Source: Kineococcus sp. TRM81007 | GTDB lineage: Bacteria > Actinomycetota > Actinomycetes > Actinomycetales > Kineococcaceae | Length of the DNA: 64,000 nt | Direction of reading: 5' to 3' | NCBI RefSeq assembly: GCF_022669155.1 | Contig: NZ_JALBVB010000057.1 | Coordinates: 213,779-277,778, forward strand | Shown here: piece after piece, positions 37,181-46,072 of the stretch | Layout: the number at the start of each line of letters is the position of its first letter | Position numbering within the stretch: the stretch's first letter is position 1 | The notes under the pieces: model-generated | What the model saw: only the letters and a program-made list of their open reading frames with translations | What the model was told of the DNA's origin: nothing | The model's database searches: none | Program-made: the position numbers and the translations under genes

Positions 37181-37929
37181 GCAAGCGGCGCAGCAGCCCG
37201 GCGCAGGCGCTCGAGGGCGTCCTGCGCGACGGCATGACGATCGCCGTGGGAGGTTTCGGGTTGTGCGGGGTGCCGTTCGCCCTCATCGACGCCGTGCGCG
37301 GGTCCGGCGTGCGGGAGCTGACGATCGTGTCCAACAACATGGGCGTCGACGGCCAGGGCCTGGGGGTGCTGCTGGAGAACGACCAGGTGAGCCGGGTTCT
37401 GGCCTCCTACGTGGGGGAGAACAAGCTCTTCGCGAAGCGCTACCTGGACGGCGACCTGGACGTGGAGTTCGTCCCGCAGGGCACGCTGGCGGAGCGGTTG
37501 CGCGCCGGCGGGGCCGGGATCCCCGCCTTCTACACCGCCACCGGTGTCGGCACACCGGTCGCCGAGGGCAAACCCACCGCCGTCCTCGACGGGCGCACGT
37601 ACCTGCTAGAGCGCGGCATCGTCGCCGACCTGGCGCTGGTCCACGCGCACACCGGCGACGCGGAGGGCAACCTGCGCTACCGGCTGACGGCGCGCAACTT
37701 CAACCCCGTCGTGGCGACCGCGGCACCGGTGACGGTCGCGGAGGTGGAGCACCTGCTCGAGCCCGGGGGAGAACAGCCCCGAGTCGGCGGGCGCAGCGGG
37801 TACCTGGACCCCGACGACGTGCACACCCCCGGCGTGTTCGTCACCGCGGTGGTGCGCACCGACCGCGACCGCCCGATCGAGCAGCGCACCGTGCGCCCCC
37901 GGCCCGCGGCCGGCCCGTCAGAGCGATGA
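37177..37929 (+). CDS. 3-oxoacid CoA-transferase subunit A
   Basis: 250 aa alpha subunit. The CoA-transferase family I motif GMTIAVGGFGLCGVPFALIDAV is near the N-terminus, followed by TIVSNNMGVDGQGLGVLL, FVPQGTLAERLRAGGAGIPAFYTATGVGT and NPVVATAAPVTVAEVEHLLEPG. It works with the next product to move CoA from succinyl-CoA (or acetyl-CoA) to a 3-oxoacid produced by ring cleavage, like PcaI or ScoA. It is coupled to the FAH-family gene by a 4-bp overlap. Confidence 0.92.
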   Translation: MSKRRSSPAQALEGVLRDGMTIAVGGFGLCGVPFALIDAVRGSGVRELTIVSNNMGVDGQGLGVLLENDQVSRVLASYVGENKLFAKRYLDGDLDVEFVPQGTLAERLRAGGAGIPAFYTATGVGTPVAEGKPTAVLDGRTYLLERGIVADLALVHAHTGDAEGNLRYRLTARNFNPVVATAAPVTVAEVEHLLEPGGEQPRVGGRSGYLDPDDVHTPGVFVTAVVRTDRDRPIEQRTVRPRPAAGPSER

Positions 37930-37941
37930 GAGGAGCACCCC

Positions 37942-38634
37942 GTGCCCTGGACCCGTGAGGAGATGGCCGCGATCGCCGCGGCCGAGCTGCGCGACGGCGA
38001 CCACGTGAACCTGGGGATCGGCATCCCCACCCTGCTGGCCAACCACCTGCCCGAGGGGGTGCGCGTGACCCTGCAGAGCGAGAACGGCCTGCTCGGCCTC
38101 GGCCCCTACCCGTTCGAGGGCGAGGAGGACGCCGACCTGATCAACGCCGGCAAGCAGACCGTCACCGTGCTGCCCGGCGGCAGCTGCTTCGACTCGGCCA
38201 CCTCCTTCGCGATGATCCGCGGCGGCCACGTCGCCGTCGCCGTCCTCGGGGCGCTGCAGGTCTCCGCGCGCGGGGACCTGGCCAACTGGCAGGTGCCGGG
38301 CAAGATGGTCAAGGGGATGGGCGGGGCGATGGACCTGGTCGCCGGCACCCCGCGCGTCGTCGTCGTCATGGAGCACCTCGCGCGCGACGGCAGCCCCAAG
38401 ATCGTCGGCTCCTGCGACCTGCCGCTGACCGGCAGCGGCGTCGTGGACCGCGTCATCACCGACCGGGCCGTCTTCGACATCGGCCCCGGCGGGACCGGGC
38501 TCGAACTCGTCGTGCTCGCGCCGGGGGAGAGCGTGGAGGGCGTGCGCGCGCTGACCGGTGCGCCGTTCACCGTCGCCGCGGCGGTCGCGGCGGTCGCGGC
38601 GGTCGCGGCGGTCGCGACGGGAGGTCCGGCGTGA
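37942..38634 (+). CDS. 3-oxoacid CoA-transferase subunit B
   Basis: 230 aa beta subunit, with the catalytic Glu in [15 protein letters not shown] (about 46) and conserved [56 protein letters not shown]. It is PcaJ/ScoB-like. The C-terminus ends in an unusual [13 protein letters not shown] run encoded by four copies of a 9-bp repeat (38578-38613). GAGGAGCACC precedes GTG 37942. It overlaps the thiolase start by 4 bp. Confidence 0.92.
   Translation: MPWTREEMAAIAAAELRDGDHVNLGIGIPTLLANHLPEGVRVTLQSENGLLGLGPYPFEGEEDADLINAGKQTVTVLPGGSCFDSATSFAMIRGGHVAVAVLGALQVSARGDLANWQVPGKMVKGMGGAMDLVAGTPRVVVVMEHLARDGSPKIVGSCDLPLTGSGVVDRVITDRAVFDIGPGGTGLELVVLAPGESVEGVRALTGAPFTVAAAVAAVAAVAAVATGGPA
38578..38613 (+). 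repeat. 9-bp in-frame tandem repeat
   Basis: Four copies of GCGGCGGTC in the 3' end of the CoA-transferase B gene encode repeated Ala-Ala-Val. Because 9 is a multiple of 3, copy-number change alters only tail length. Confidence 0.85.
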
Positions 38635-39809
38635 GCAGCGTGCTCGCCGGGTACGCCCGCACCCCCTTCGTGCGCAGCCTCGGTGCCTTCGCCACCGTGC
38701 CCGCCACGGTGCTCGGCGCCCACGCCGTCACCGCCGCCCTGCAGCGCGCCGGCATCGACCCCGGCCAGGTGCACGCCGTCGTCGGCGGGCAGGTCCTGCA
38801 GGCCGGCGCGGGTCAGAACCCCGCCCGCCAGTCCGCCGTCGCGGCCGGCATCCCGCTGACGGCCCCCGCGACCACCCTCAACGCCGTGTGCCTGTCGGGC
38901 CTGGAAGCCGTCGCGCAGGCGCACCGGCTCATCACCGCCGGCGAGGCCGACGTGGTCGTCGCGGTCGGGCAGGAGTCGATGTCCCTGGCCCCGCACGCCT
39001 GGGTGGGCTCGCGCACCGGCGCCCGCTTCGGCGCGGTGAGCGTGATCGACACCCTCGAGCACGACGGCCTGTCCGACGCCTTCGACGGCACTGCCATGGG
39101 GCTGGCCACCGACGCGGCGTGCACCGCGCTGGGCATCGACCGCGCGGCGCAGGACGCCTGGGCCGCGACCTCCCACCAGCGCGCCGCGCTCGCCGCTCGG
39201 AGCGGCGTCCTGGGTGAGGAGATCACCGCGGTCGAGGTCCCCGGCCGCCGAGGCAGCACCACCGTGGCCGCCGACGACGGCATCCGCCCCGACACCGCGC
39301 CCGAGGTCCTGGCCCGGCTGCGCCCGGCCTTCACCCCGGAGGGCACGATCACCGCGGGGTCCTCCTCGCAGATCACCGACGGGGCCGCCGCGCTGGTCCT
39401 CACCAGCGAGGCGTACGCCCGTGCGCACCGGGTCACCGGGTTGGCCGAGGTGCTCGCCCACGCCGTCGTCGCCGGCCCCGGCACCACCCTGCACGCCCAG
39501 CCGGCCAACGCGGCCGCGCGGGCGTTGCAGCGCATCGGCGCCGCACCCGGTGACGCGGTGGCCGTCGAGATCAACGAGGCCTTCGCGGCGGTGGCCGTGC
39601 ACTCCACCCGCCTGCTCGGCGTCGACCCCGCCCTGGTCAACGCCCACGGTGGGGCCATCGCCCTGGGCCACCCGATCGGCGCGTCCGGGGCCCGCATCGC
39701 CGGGCACCTGGCGCTGCGCCTGCACCGCGCCGGGAGCGGCGCGCCGGGTGTCGCCGCGATCTGCGGCGGCGGAGGGCAGGGAGCGGCCCTCGTCCTGCGG
39801 GCGCGTTGA
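38631..39809 (+). CDS. Thiolase (acetyl-CoA C-acyltransferase)
   Basis: 392 aa. The acyl-binding Cys is in [12 protein letters not shown] (about 87), the His in [17 protein letters not shown] (about 347) and the second Cys in [11 protein letters not shown] (about 377). It cleaves a 3-oxoacyl-CoA, made by the preceding CoA-transferase, to acetyl-CoA plus a shortened acyl-CoA. It ends the catabolic gene series. Similar to PcaF-type 3-oxoadipyl-CoA thiolases and to acetoacetyl-CoA thiolases; chain-length preference cannot be read. Confidence 0.93.
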   Translation: MSSVLAGYARTPFVRSLGAFATVPATVLGAHAVTAALQRAGIDPGQVHAVVGGQVLQAGAGQNPARQSAVAAGIPLTAPATTLNAVCLSGLEAVAQAHRLITAGEADVVVAVGQESMSLAPHAWVGSRTGARFGAVSVIDTLEHDGLSDAFDGTAMGLATDAACTALGIDRAAQDAWAATSHQRAALAARSGVLGEEITAVEVPGRRGSTTVAADDGIRPDTAPEVLARLRPAFTPEGTITAGSSSQITDGAAALVLTSEAYARAHRVTGLAEVLAHAVVAGPGTTLHAQPANAAARALQRIGAAPGDAVAVEINEAFAAVAVHSTRLLGVDPALVNAHGGAIALGHPIGASGARIAGHLALRLHRAGSGAPGVAAICGGGGQGAALVLRAR

Positions 39810-40137
39810 CCCGCCGCGGGGCGGACCGCTCCTGCCCGTGGGCACCCGGGCTTCGAGCCGGGGTCAGCGTGGAAGAGGTCGCGGCGCTGGAACGCTGCTC
39901 GGGGTAGTCGGTCCAGTCCCGCGAGGGCATGCGCTGGGTCGTGGAACGCGTGCGTCGGGCGGGGCGACCTCCCGCCAGGGACTCGACGAACTGGAGGCGG
40001 CAACGGCGAGGGGATCAGCGCGGGCCTCGACACGAGCGGGTACCAGCGACCGCCCGTGCTCGCGTTCGGACGGCGCCATGACGGCGACACCTCGATCGGC
40101 CCTTGATCGCTGAGGTGGTTGGCAGCAGGGTGAGGAC
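39810..40137. other. Intergenic region after the catabolic operon
   Basis: A weak hairpin ACCCGGGCT-TCG-AGCCGGGGT (39844-39864) may end the operon. A partial copy of the REP-like motif (GCGCCATGAC) is at 40073. No credible gene was seen; reading frames here have no recognisable protein. Confidence 0.5.
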
Positions 40138-40824
40138 GTGCGCTTCGCCGGAACGAGGAGCTGGCAGATCCGCGAGAGCATCGACCAGCACCTGGCGATG
40201 GCCCTGTACGTGCGGGACGCCGCCGGCCTGGGACGCTTCGTGGTCACCGAGCCGGACGTCGGCCACCTGTTCCCACCCGTTCCGACCCGTGGGCCAGGCG
40301 AGTCCCACGAGAGCCGCGCCGGCGCTGACGTCGGGCCGGGTGCTGATCTGCGTCTGGCAGTCGATGAGTGGACGAGGTGGTGGGTTCGCGCCCTGCAGCA
40401 CCTGCCGCCCACCGCTCCGCCGGCGACACCGGACGAGGCGCGCGAGATGGCCCCACCGTCACCGCCGCACTGGCGCGGGCTGCAGGACTCGCCCGCGATG
40501 CGGGATCTGGCCCAACGACACCACCGCGACTTCTGGCACTGGCTGAACGACATCAAGCTCGACCAGTCGGCGCAGCATCGCAGCGGGCACGACCGCTCCA
40601 GCGCCAGCCACGAGAGACTGGACCTGACCCGCTTCGTCAACGCCTACGAGCACCGCCTCGGCCGACGGGTGCGTCCCTTCACGTTGCACCTGCGGCTGCT
40701 GCCGCTGCAGCAGCCCGCCGGCTGGGTGCTCGACGAGCACCAGGTCCTGCTCAGCACCACCCTGCGCGAGGACACTCCCGCCTTGAAGCAGTTGCTGGAG
40801 CCGGTCGTCTCGGCTCTGGGGTGA
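40138..40824 (+). CDS. Hypothetical protein
   Basis: 228 aa, not recognised. It has a coherent, non-low-complexity composition with VRFAGTRSWQIRESIDQHLAMALYVRDAAGLGRFVV at the start, a Trp-rich middle (VDEWTRWWVRALQHLPP and RDFWHWLNDIKL) and LDLTRFVNAYEHRLGRRVRPFTLHLRLLPLQQPAGWVLDEHQVLLSTTLRED at the end. The C-terminal part resembles uncharacterised actinobacterial proteins. No signal peptide or membrane helix. GTG 40138 follows a GTGAGGAC sequence. It stands alone; cytosolic, function unknown. Confidence 0.65.
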   Translation: MRFAGTRSWQIRESIDQHLAMALYVRDAAGLGRFVVTEPDVGHLFPPVPTRGPGESHESRAGADVGPGADLRLAVDEWTRWWVRALQHLPPTAPPATPDEAREMAPPSPPHWRGLQDSPAMRDLAQRHHRDFWHWLNDIKLDQSAQHRSGHDRSSASHERLDLTRFVNAYEHRLGRRVRPFTLHLRLLPLQQPAGWVLDEHQVLLSTTLREDTPALKQLLEPVVSALG

Positions 40825-40951
40825 GCGAGAACCGCGCCCGGAGCGCGGCGTGAGATGCCCCGTGTCGACGGCGAGTGGTCGCTGACCCGGCAGACCGCCT
40901 GATCGACGAGTGACACGCAGGAGGTACTAGGCAAGACCAACTACCAGCAGC

Positions 40952-40957
40952 TACTGT
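40952..40957 (+). promoter_or_regulatory. -10 box of a leaderless padR promoter
   Basis: TACTGT ends 7 nt before the ATG at 40965. The AT-richer region 40925-40955 upstream holds repeated CTAC/ACTA words that could be a PadR site, but no clean dyad was found. Confidence 0.45.
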
Positions 40958-40964
40958 GCCTGAC

Positions 40965-41378
40965 ATGGCGCCAGCGGATGAGGGAGAAGCCCTCGAACGT
41001 CGCACCCAACTGCTGCGCGGGGTGCTGGACATGTGCCTGCTGGCGCTGCTGAGCCAGCGTCCCTGCCACGCGTACGAACTGGCGTCCCGCGTGCAGGACG
41101 CCGGGCTGGGAGAGACCAGCTACGGCACCATCTACCCGCTGATCACCCGCCTGCGACGCCTGGGATTGCTGGAGGAGCGCTCAGAGCCGAGCAGCGTCGG
41201 CCCACCGCGCAAGGTGTTCTCCGTCTCCCCTGACGGCTCGCTCGCCCTGGCGGCGTGGAAGCAGCAGTGGCAGGACACCACCAGTGCCGTGGCCGCCCTG
41301 CTCGCCGGTGTCGACGGCGCCACGAACACCTTCCCCCCTGCCGCGTCCCACACCCACCCCACGGAGGTGCACCGATGA
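40965..41378 (+). CDS. PadR-family transcriptional regulator
   Basis: 137 aa. The PadR winged helix is clear: LRGVLDMCLLALLSQRPCHAYELASRVQ, LGETSYGTIYPLITRLRRLGLLEERSE, GPPRKVFSVSPDGSLALAAWKQQWQ. ATG 40965 was chosen because a TACTGT box sits at leaderless distance; GTG 40956 is the alternative. The stop overlaps the ATG of the next gene (ATGA), the common pairing of a PadR repressor with a membrane protein it controls. It probably represses its own operon. Confidence 0.88.
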   Translation: MAPADEGEALERRTQLLRGVLDMCLLALLSQRPCHAYELASRVQDAGLGETSYGTIYPLITRLRRLGLLEERSEPSSVGPPRKVFSVSPDGSLALAAWKQQWQDTTSAVAALLAGVDGATNTFPPAASHTHPTEVHR

Positions 41379-42118
41379 GCGAGCAACACCTCGCCGAGAA
41401 GGACGAGAAGTCCCTGCCGTCCGGCGTGAACGGCGTGCTGGCGCAGATCGATCGCCGCTGGCGAGCCACCGGCCTGCCGCGTCGGGACCGTCGCGATCTT
41501 CTGACTGACGTGGAAGCGGACCTGGTGGCCGCCGGTGCCGAGATGGACACCGACGACCCGCACGCCCTGCTGGGCACCGACGTCGACGCCTTCGCCGACG
41601 AGGTGGTGCGGGAGCGGGGGTTGCAGCGCCCGCGCGGGCGCTACGGCCGCTTGATGGTGTTCTCGGCGATCGGCGCCGTGGTCGCCGTCATCGGCATCTG
41701 GCCGCTGCTGCTGGGGGTCATGGGTGCTGTCACCTCGGAACCGACGCCAGAGCCGGTTTACTCCCCTCCGGGGACAACACCTCCTCCGCCCAGCGTGATC
41801 ACGGAAGAGGCCACGACCGGCGGCACCGTCTTCATCTTCAGCTTGTACGCCCTGGCCGGTGTGCTGTTCGTGGGCCTGGTCCTGCTCGCGGTGAACTTCG
41901 GCTTGCGGTCAGCAGACCGGCTGGGCGCCACGCTGCGCAGGATGGCACTGTTGATGCCCTTGTCCGCCGTCGTGTCCCTGCCGTTGGCAGTCCTCGTCGC
42001 CCGCACCAGCGGCTACAGCACCGAGGCGTCCGTCGTGCTGTTCGAGGCGGCCATCGTGCTCGCTTGTGCAGCCGCGGCCGTGTTGGCGTCCCGCTACTGG
42101 GTTGTGCGAGCTGCCTGA
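41375..42118 (+). CDS. Membrane protein coupled to PadR (DUF1700/DUF1129-like layout)
   Basis: 247 aa. The N-terminal cytosolic helical part (GVNGVLAQIDRRWRATGLPRRDRRDLLTDVEADLVAAGAE, DPHALLGTDVDAFADEVVRERG) resembles the soluble start of DUF1700-type proteins that are usually paired with PadR. Four hydrophobic helices follow (about residues 92-115, 153-175, 190-210 and 220-240), with an extracellular Pro/Thr-rich loop after the first. Role unknown; the pairing suggests an envelope-stress sensor or effector. Confidence 0.8.
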   Translation: MSEQHLAEKDEKSLPSGVNGVLAQIDRRWRATGLPRRDRRDLLTDVEADLVAAGAEMDTDDPHALLGTDVDAFADEVVRERGLQRPRGRYGRLMVFSAIGAVVAVIGIWPLLLGVMGAVTSEPTPEPVYSPPGTTPPPPSVITEEATTGGTVFIFSLYALAGVLFVGLVLLAVNFGLRSADRLGATLRRMALLMPLSAVVSLPLAVLVARTSGYSTEASVVLFEAAIVLACAAAAVLASRYWVVRAA

Positions 42119-42160
42119 GCACGTGCGGTCGGCGCTTCGAGAACTGCAACGCCCTTGCGA

Positions 42161-42830
42161 TCAAGCGGCTGTTGCTGTGAGTGATTGATGGGCCCGGTGG
42201 CGGGTCGGGCCGTAGGCGACGCCGTCGCGCCAGCAGCGCCAGGTCACGTGCACCCGGGCTCCGGCGAGGATGCGGGTGGCGTGCGAATGGGAGTGCCCCT
42301 TGGCGCGGGCGCGGGCGTGGAGGTCGACGGCCCAGGCGTTGGCGTGGTGGGAGTCGCCGGCGAACTCCATCACCCCGTCGAGCGGGAGGTACCCCCACGC
42401 CCCGCGCAACTGCATGCCCACGGCCCAGCGGAAGGCGACGACCCTCACCTTGCCGGACTGCCGGGTCGAGGGAGTGGCGCCGGCCAGGCAGGTCAGTCCG
42501 GCGACGAGTGCGGTGGTGATGGCCGCTCGCACCTCAGCTCGCGGGCCGGTGCAGGTGCGGGCAGCGGTGCTCAGGTGGGCGTGCAGGACGTCGGCGCGGC
42601 GCGGGTTGCAGTAGTGCCGGGTGCACGGCCGGTTCTCCAACCGGCGAGGCGAGAGCCAGCCGACCTTGTCCTGGGTGGGAAAGCGGATCGAGAACGCCGG
42701 CGTGACGGCTGAAGCCAGGTGGCTGAACAGCCCGACAACGCCGGGCAGGACGTGCTCGAGGTGAGCACGCAACTGGTTGCCCATCGCGATACGCGCGGCG
42801 ACGAGGTCCTTGCGTGCGCGCCGTCATCCA
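42161..42830 (-). pseudogene. IS110-family transposase remnant (C-terminal part)
   Basis: About 215 codons read as the middle and C-terminal half of an IS110 transposase: RRARKDLVAARIAMGNQLRAHL, GLFSHLASAVTPAFSIRFPTQDKVGWLSPRRL, ALVAGLTCLAGATP and the end HVTWRCWRDGVAYGPTRH. A TGA interrupts the frame just upstream (near 42828) and the N-terminal RuvC-like DEDD domain is absent. No element ends were recognised. It is a decayed insertion. Confidence 0.8.
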
Positions 42831-43094
42831 CGGGGTGACCGTTCCACTTGCGGGGGAGCGCCAGTCGTTCACGGCCTGGGGCCACCGGACCTCGCGGTTC
42901 TCATGCCGGACCTCGCACCAAGTTCGGGTCAGCAGACGTTGGGCGGTGATCCGGTGGTGTCCAGGTGCGCCGACGGCCCCGTGTCACCGGCACCAGCAAC
43001 GGTGCCCGAGGAGACCGCCAGCAGGAGGATTCTGCGCAGTGAGCGGATGCATCCGGCGATCGGCGGAGCCGCTGATCAGCAGTACTACGGCCGC

Positions 43095-43650
43095 TCACCA
43101 GTAGTGGGGCTGCTCGCGAGTCAGGTCAGTGAGCACGACGTCCAGGCCGGAGCGGTGCACCAGGGCCTCGATGGCTCCCGGTGCGGCACCGATGCCCGCG
43201 TAGTGCGGGTCGACGTCGCGAGCCAGGCACCAGGCGTGATCGGTGGGCCAGACGAACGCCGGGTCGGGAGCGTGGCCACCGGACCTCAGCGGCAGGGCCG
43301 GGCCCCAGTCGCCCAGGTCGCTGGTGCTGCCGGCGAAGAGGTAGTAGTCCCGGTTCGGCAGGCGGACCAGCGCCGGTAGCGGCTCTGTCGACGGCTGCGG
43401 CGTGCCGGGGTGCGTCGGTCGCGGCTGCAGACCCGGGCGGAGGTTGCTGCAGCAGGGGTGCACCGTCATCGACGCGGCGGGCGCCGGCGCCTTCCGGCAG
43501 GCGTGGCCAGGTTCCTCGCTGGTTGCGCGGGTGGCTGTGCGGGGAGCTGGCGTGGCCGGTGGGGTGGATGCCCCAGCCGTCCCAGAGCAGGAGGCAGCAC
43601 TCACCACACCCCGCTCGGTTCAGCCGTCGCGAAAGGCGCGGCTGACACAG
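43095..43650 (-). pseudogene. Truncated, frameshifted paralogue of the 53342-54166 gene
   Basis: Two frames together match the C-terminal half of the intact gene at 53342-54166. CCLLLWDGWG in one frame corresponds to its CHHALWDGWG. RLPNRDYYLFAGSTSDLGDW and DPAFVWPTDHAWCLARDVDPHYAGIGAAPGAIEAL in another frame correspond to its SLPGREHLLFTGPL and SPNLLWPADRSWCLASEIDFGSTLVGGPAELIAAV. The frame change falls between about 43350 and 43560. The N-terminal half is missing. The fragment ends a few bases from the left target duplication of the mobile element. Confidence 0.75.
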
Positions 43651-43657
43651 AGAGGAA

Positions 43658-43688
43658 CCATAACCGGCTCTTCGGATCTGTGGGTGGG
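43658..43688 (+). repeat. Left target duplication and left inverted repeat of the ISL3-type element
   Basis: CCATAACC (43658-43665) is the 8-bp direct repeat. The 23-bp terminal repeat (43666-43688) begins GGCTCTTCGGATCTGTGG and is the exact reverse complement of 53301-53323. The GGCTCTT outer end is usual for ISL3 elements. Confidence 0.93.
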
Positions 43689-43968
43689 AAGGGTGCCCTA
43701 CCCATCCTCGACTCGGACGGTCTGTGCGATGCCGCCCCTCGTGCAGCTTCGCGGCGGCGGCCTGGTCCCTGCAGGAGAGCCGGTTGCACAGCCCTGCTCG
43801 GGTTTGGAGCCGAAGCCTGGACAAGCCGGAGCCGGTATCGCGCTGCTCGCGACGGCGGTGCTCATCAACCGGGCGACCACGATGCGGACGGCGTTCGGGT
43901 GCGTCCCAGAGTTGCTCCAGGGTGGGCGCACGTCAGGTGCGTGGAATGCGTGGCGACGATGCTGGTGA
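43689..43968. other. Non-coding stretch inside the element's left end
   Basis: 280 bp between the left repeat and the ABC transporter stop. Reading all frames gave no ISL3 transposase N-terminus and no other recognisable protein. Confidence 0.5.
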
Positions 43969-45786
43969 TCACCGCGAGTGTTCTCTGTGTTGGTTGGGAG
44001 TGGTGATCCGCAGTGCGGTGATGAGTTCCCGGTACAGGCCGTCCTTCTCCAGAAGCTGTTCGTGGGTCCCGCTGGCGCGGATCCGGCCCGCTTCGACGAC
44101 GACGATGAGGTCGGCGTCGATCACCGTGGACAGGCGGTGGGCGATGGTGATCACGAGCCGGTTCCGGGCCAAGTCGGCGATGACGTCGTGCACCGCCGCT
44201 TCGGTGATGCCGTCCAGCTGCGCGGTCGCCTCGTCCAGCAGCAGCGCGTCGGGTGCGTGCAGGACCGCCCGGGCCAGGGCGACGCGCTGACGCTCACCGC
44301 CGGAGAGGGCAGCAGCGCTCAACGAGGTGTCCAGACCCTGGGGCAGGGTTCTCGCTCGTTCTGCGAGACGCACGGCGGCCAGCGCATTCCACAGCGCCTC
44401 CTCGGGAGCCGAGGGGCTGGGCAGCACGAGGTTCTCGCGCAGGGTTCCCGGGACCACGGGACTGTCCTGCTCGACGTAGGCGAAGCGGCGGCGCACCTGC
44501 TCGAAGGTCAGGTCCTCGTAGTTGGTTCCCTCGAGCTCGACGGTTCCGCGCTGCGGGGCCAGGAAGCGCAGCAGCAGGGCGAACAGGGTGGTCTTGCCCG
44601 CTCCAGACGGTCCGACGATCGCCACCCGGCCGCGGTGCGGCAACTCGAGGGAGACATCGCTCAGGGCGGCCGGTCCGCCAGGCAGGTGGCGGGCGGTGAC
44701 GCCCTTCAGGGCCAGCAAGGGGGCTGACGCCGCTGGTGCGGTTGTCGTGGCGGTCCTCGCGGCCGTCGTCACGGTGAGGGGGTGGACGCTGCGCCCGGAG
44801 CAGCCCTCCGTGGGTGCCGGTTCCTCCAGCTCGAGCTGCTGGACGTCGCGGATGCGGCGGGCTGCGGCGGTGCCGGCCTGCAGCTGGCTGAGTTCCTGGG
44901 CGAGGCTGGTGATGGGCTCGACGATGCCGAAGGCGTAGAGCAAGAAGGCCACCAGGCTCGACACGCTCAGCAGGCCGGCGTCGATGCGCCAGGCGCCGAT
45001 GGCGAGGACGGCGATGACGGAGAGGTAGGCGCCGGCGGTGCCGGCGGTCCAGGTCAGGGCCTCGACGCGCACCGCGCGCACGCTGTGCTCGGCGGAGTCA
45101 CGGGCCTTGCCCAGGATCGCGCTCACCTGACGGTCCTCGGCGCAGTTGGCCTTGACGGTGCGCACCGCGCGCAGGGCCCCCTCCAGCGTGCCGCCGAGTT
45201 CGCCCAGTGAGGCCTGGGCGAGCTCCTGCGCGCGGCCGATGCGGGGCAGCAGCACGCCCACGACGACGCCGACCACGAGCAGCACGGCCACGGTGGTCAG
45301 CAGCAGCACGCGGTCCAGGACCGCCATGAGCACGATCGTGCCGACCAGCATGACGATCGAGTTGATGATCTCGATGACGCCCGAGGAGGCGGCTTCGCGC
45401 AGCATGACGGTGTCGGAGGTGACGCGGGTGACCAGTTCCCCGTTGCTGCGCCGGTTCAGGGCTCCGGGTCGAGCACCGAAGTAGCGGCGCACCATCGAGG
45501 TGCGCGCCTGCAGGACGACGCGCTCGGCCAGCGTCCCCAGCAGGATCCACTGCCACATCCCCAGCAGGGAGCCGACCCCCAGGAGCACCACCAGCAGGGT
45601 GATGGCCGGGGTCAGGGAGGCGTCGGTGCCCAGGGTGTCCAGCAGTCGCTTGGTCACCATGGGCAGAGCCAGCGAGGCGCCGGTCGAGGCCAGCCCCAGC
45701 ACCAGCGCCAGGCCGAGGACCCACCGGTGCGGGTGCACGAACTCCCACAGCACCGCCAAGCCGGAGGCGCGCTTCGCGTCGTTCAC
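43969..45786 (-). CDS. ABC exporter (fused membrane and ATPase domains)
   Basis: 605 aa half-transporter that should work as a dimer. The six-helix membrane domain spans about residues 15-310. The ATPase domain (about 365-595) has Walker A VGPSGAGKTT, Q-loop YVEQDSPVVPG, signature ALSGGERQRVALARA, Walker B DALLLDEATAQLD and H-loop TIAHRLS. A Thr/Ala-rich linker of about 35 residues joins the two. Most similar in layout to type IV multidrug or peptide exporters. GTG 45786 follows GAAGAGGACA; a 14-bp duplication (CCGGGGGTGTGGTT twice) lies at 45800-45827 upstream. It is divergent from tetR1 with the shared operator at 45959-46006. Confidence 0.92.
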   Translation of the reverse strand: MNDAKRASGLAVLWEFVHPHRWVLGLALVLGLASTGASLALPMVTKRLLDTLGTDASLTPAITLLVVLLGVGSLLGMWQWILLGTLAERVVLQARTSMVRRYFGARPGALNRRSNGELVTRVTSDTVMLREAASSGVIEIINSIVMLVGTIVLMAVLDRVLLLTTVAVLLVVGVVVGVLLPRIGRAQELAQASLGELGGTLEGALRAVRTVKANCAEDRQVSAILGKARDSAEHSVRAVRVEALTWTAGTAGAYLSVIAVLAIGAWRIDAGLLSVSSLVAFLLYAFGIVEPITSLAQELSQLQAGTAAARRIRDVQQLELEEPAPTEGCSGRSVHPLTVTTAARTATTTAPAASAPLLALKGVTARHLPGGPAALSDVSLELPHRGRVAIVGPSGAGKTTLFALLLRFLAPQRGTVELEGTNYEDLTFEQVRRRFAYVEQDSPVVPGTLRENLVLPSPSAPEEALWNALAAVRLAERARTLPQGLDTSLSAAALSGGERQRVALARAVLHAPDALLLDEATAQLDGITEAAVHDVIADLARNRLVITIAHRLSTVIDADLIVVVEAGRIRASGTHEQLLEKDGLYRELITALRITTPNQHREHSR

Positions 45787-45958
45787 GATCTGTCCTCTTC
45801 CGGGGGTGTGGTTCCGGGGGTGTGGTTCCAGGGGGCAGTCCCGAGGGCGGGGTCCCGGAGGTGGGGCGAGCGGCACCTCGAGATGGCGCGGTGGGCCGGT
45901 GCGGTGGGTCCGCGTAGCAGGCCAGCGCGATGTGAACGCGGCACCAGCCTTCGCATCA

Positions 45959-46006
45959 TACCGACCGCATGCACTGTTCTGCAAACCATTCAGTCGGCAA
46001 TAGTAT
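45959..46006 (+). promoter_or_regulatory. TetR operator 1 and -10 box, ABC exporter/tetR1 divergon
   Basis: TACCGACC-N13-TGCAAACC-N4-GTCGG, the same word order and spacing as operator 3 at 51894-51934. A -10-like TAGTAT follows at 46001-46006, directed to tetR1. Confidence 0.75.
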
Positions 46007-46072
46007 GTGGGTTGCACGCGCTCACCAGGAGTGCCGCAGCGGGCCTTCTCGAGGCCGAGGACGGAGGACCGG

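Noticed and set aside
42534-42885. Minus-strand ORFs upstream of the IS110 remnant
   Set aside because: They overlap the remnant in other frames and show no IS110 N-terminal domain.
43689-43968. Possible second, left ISL3 transposase copy
   Set aside because: No frame shows transposase sequence, so only the left terminal repeat remains there.
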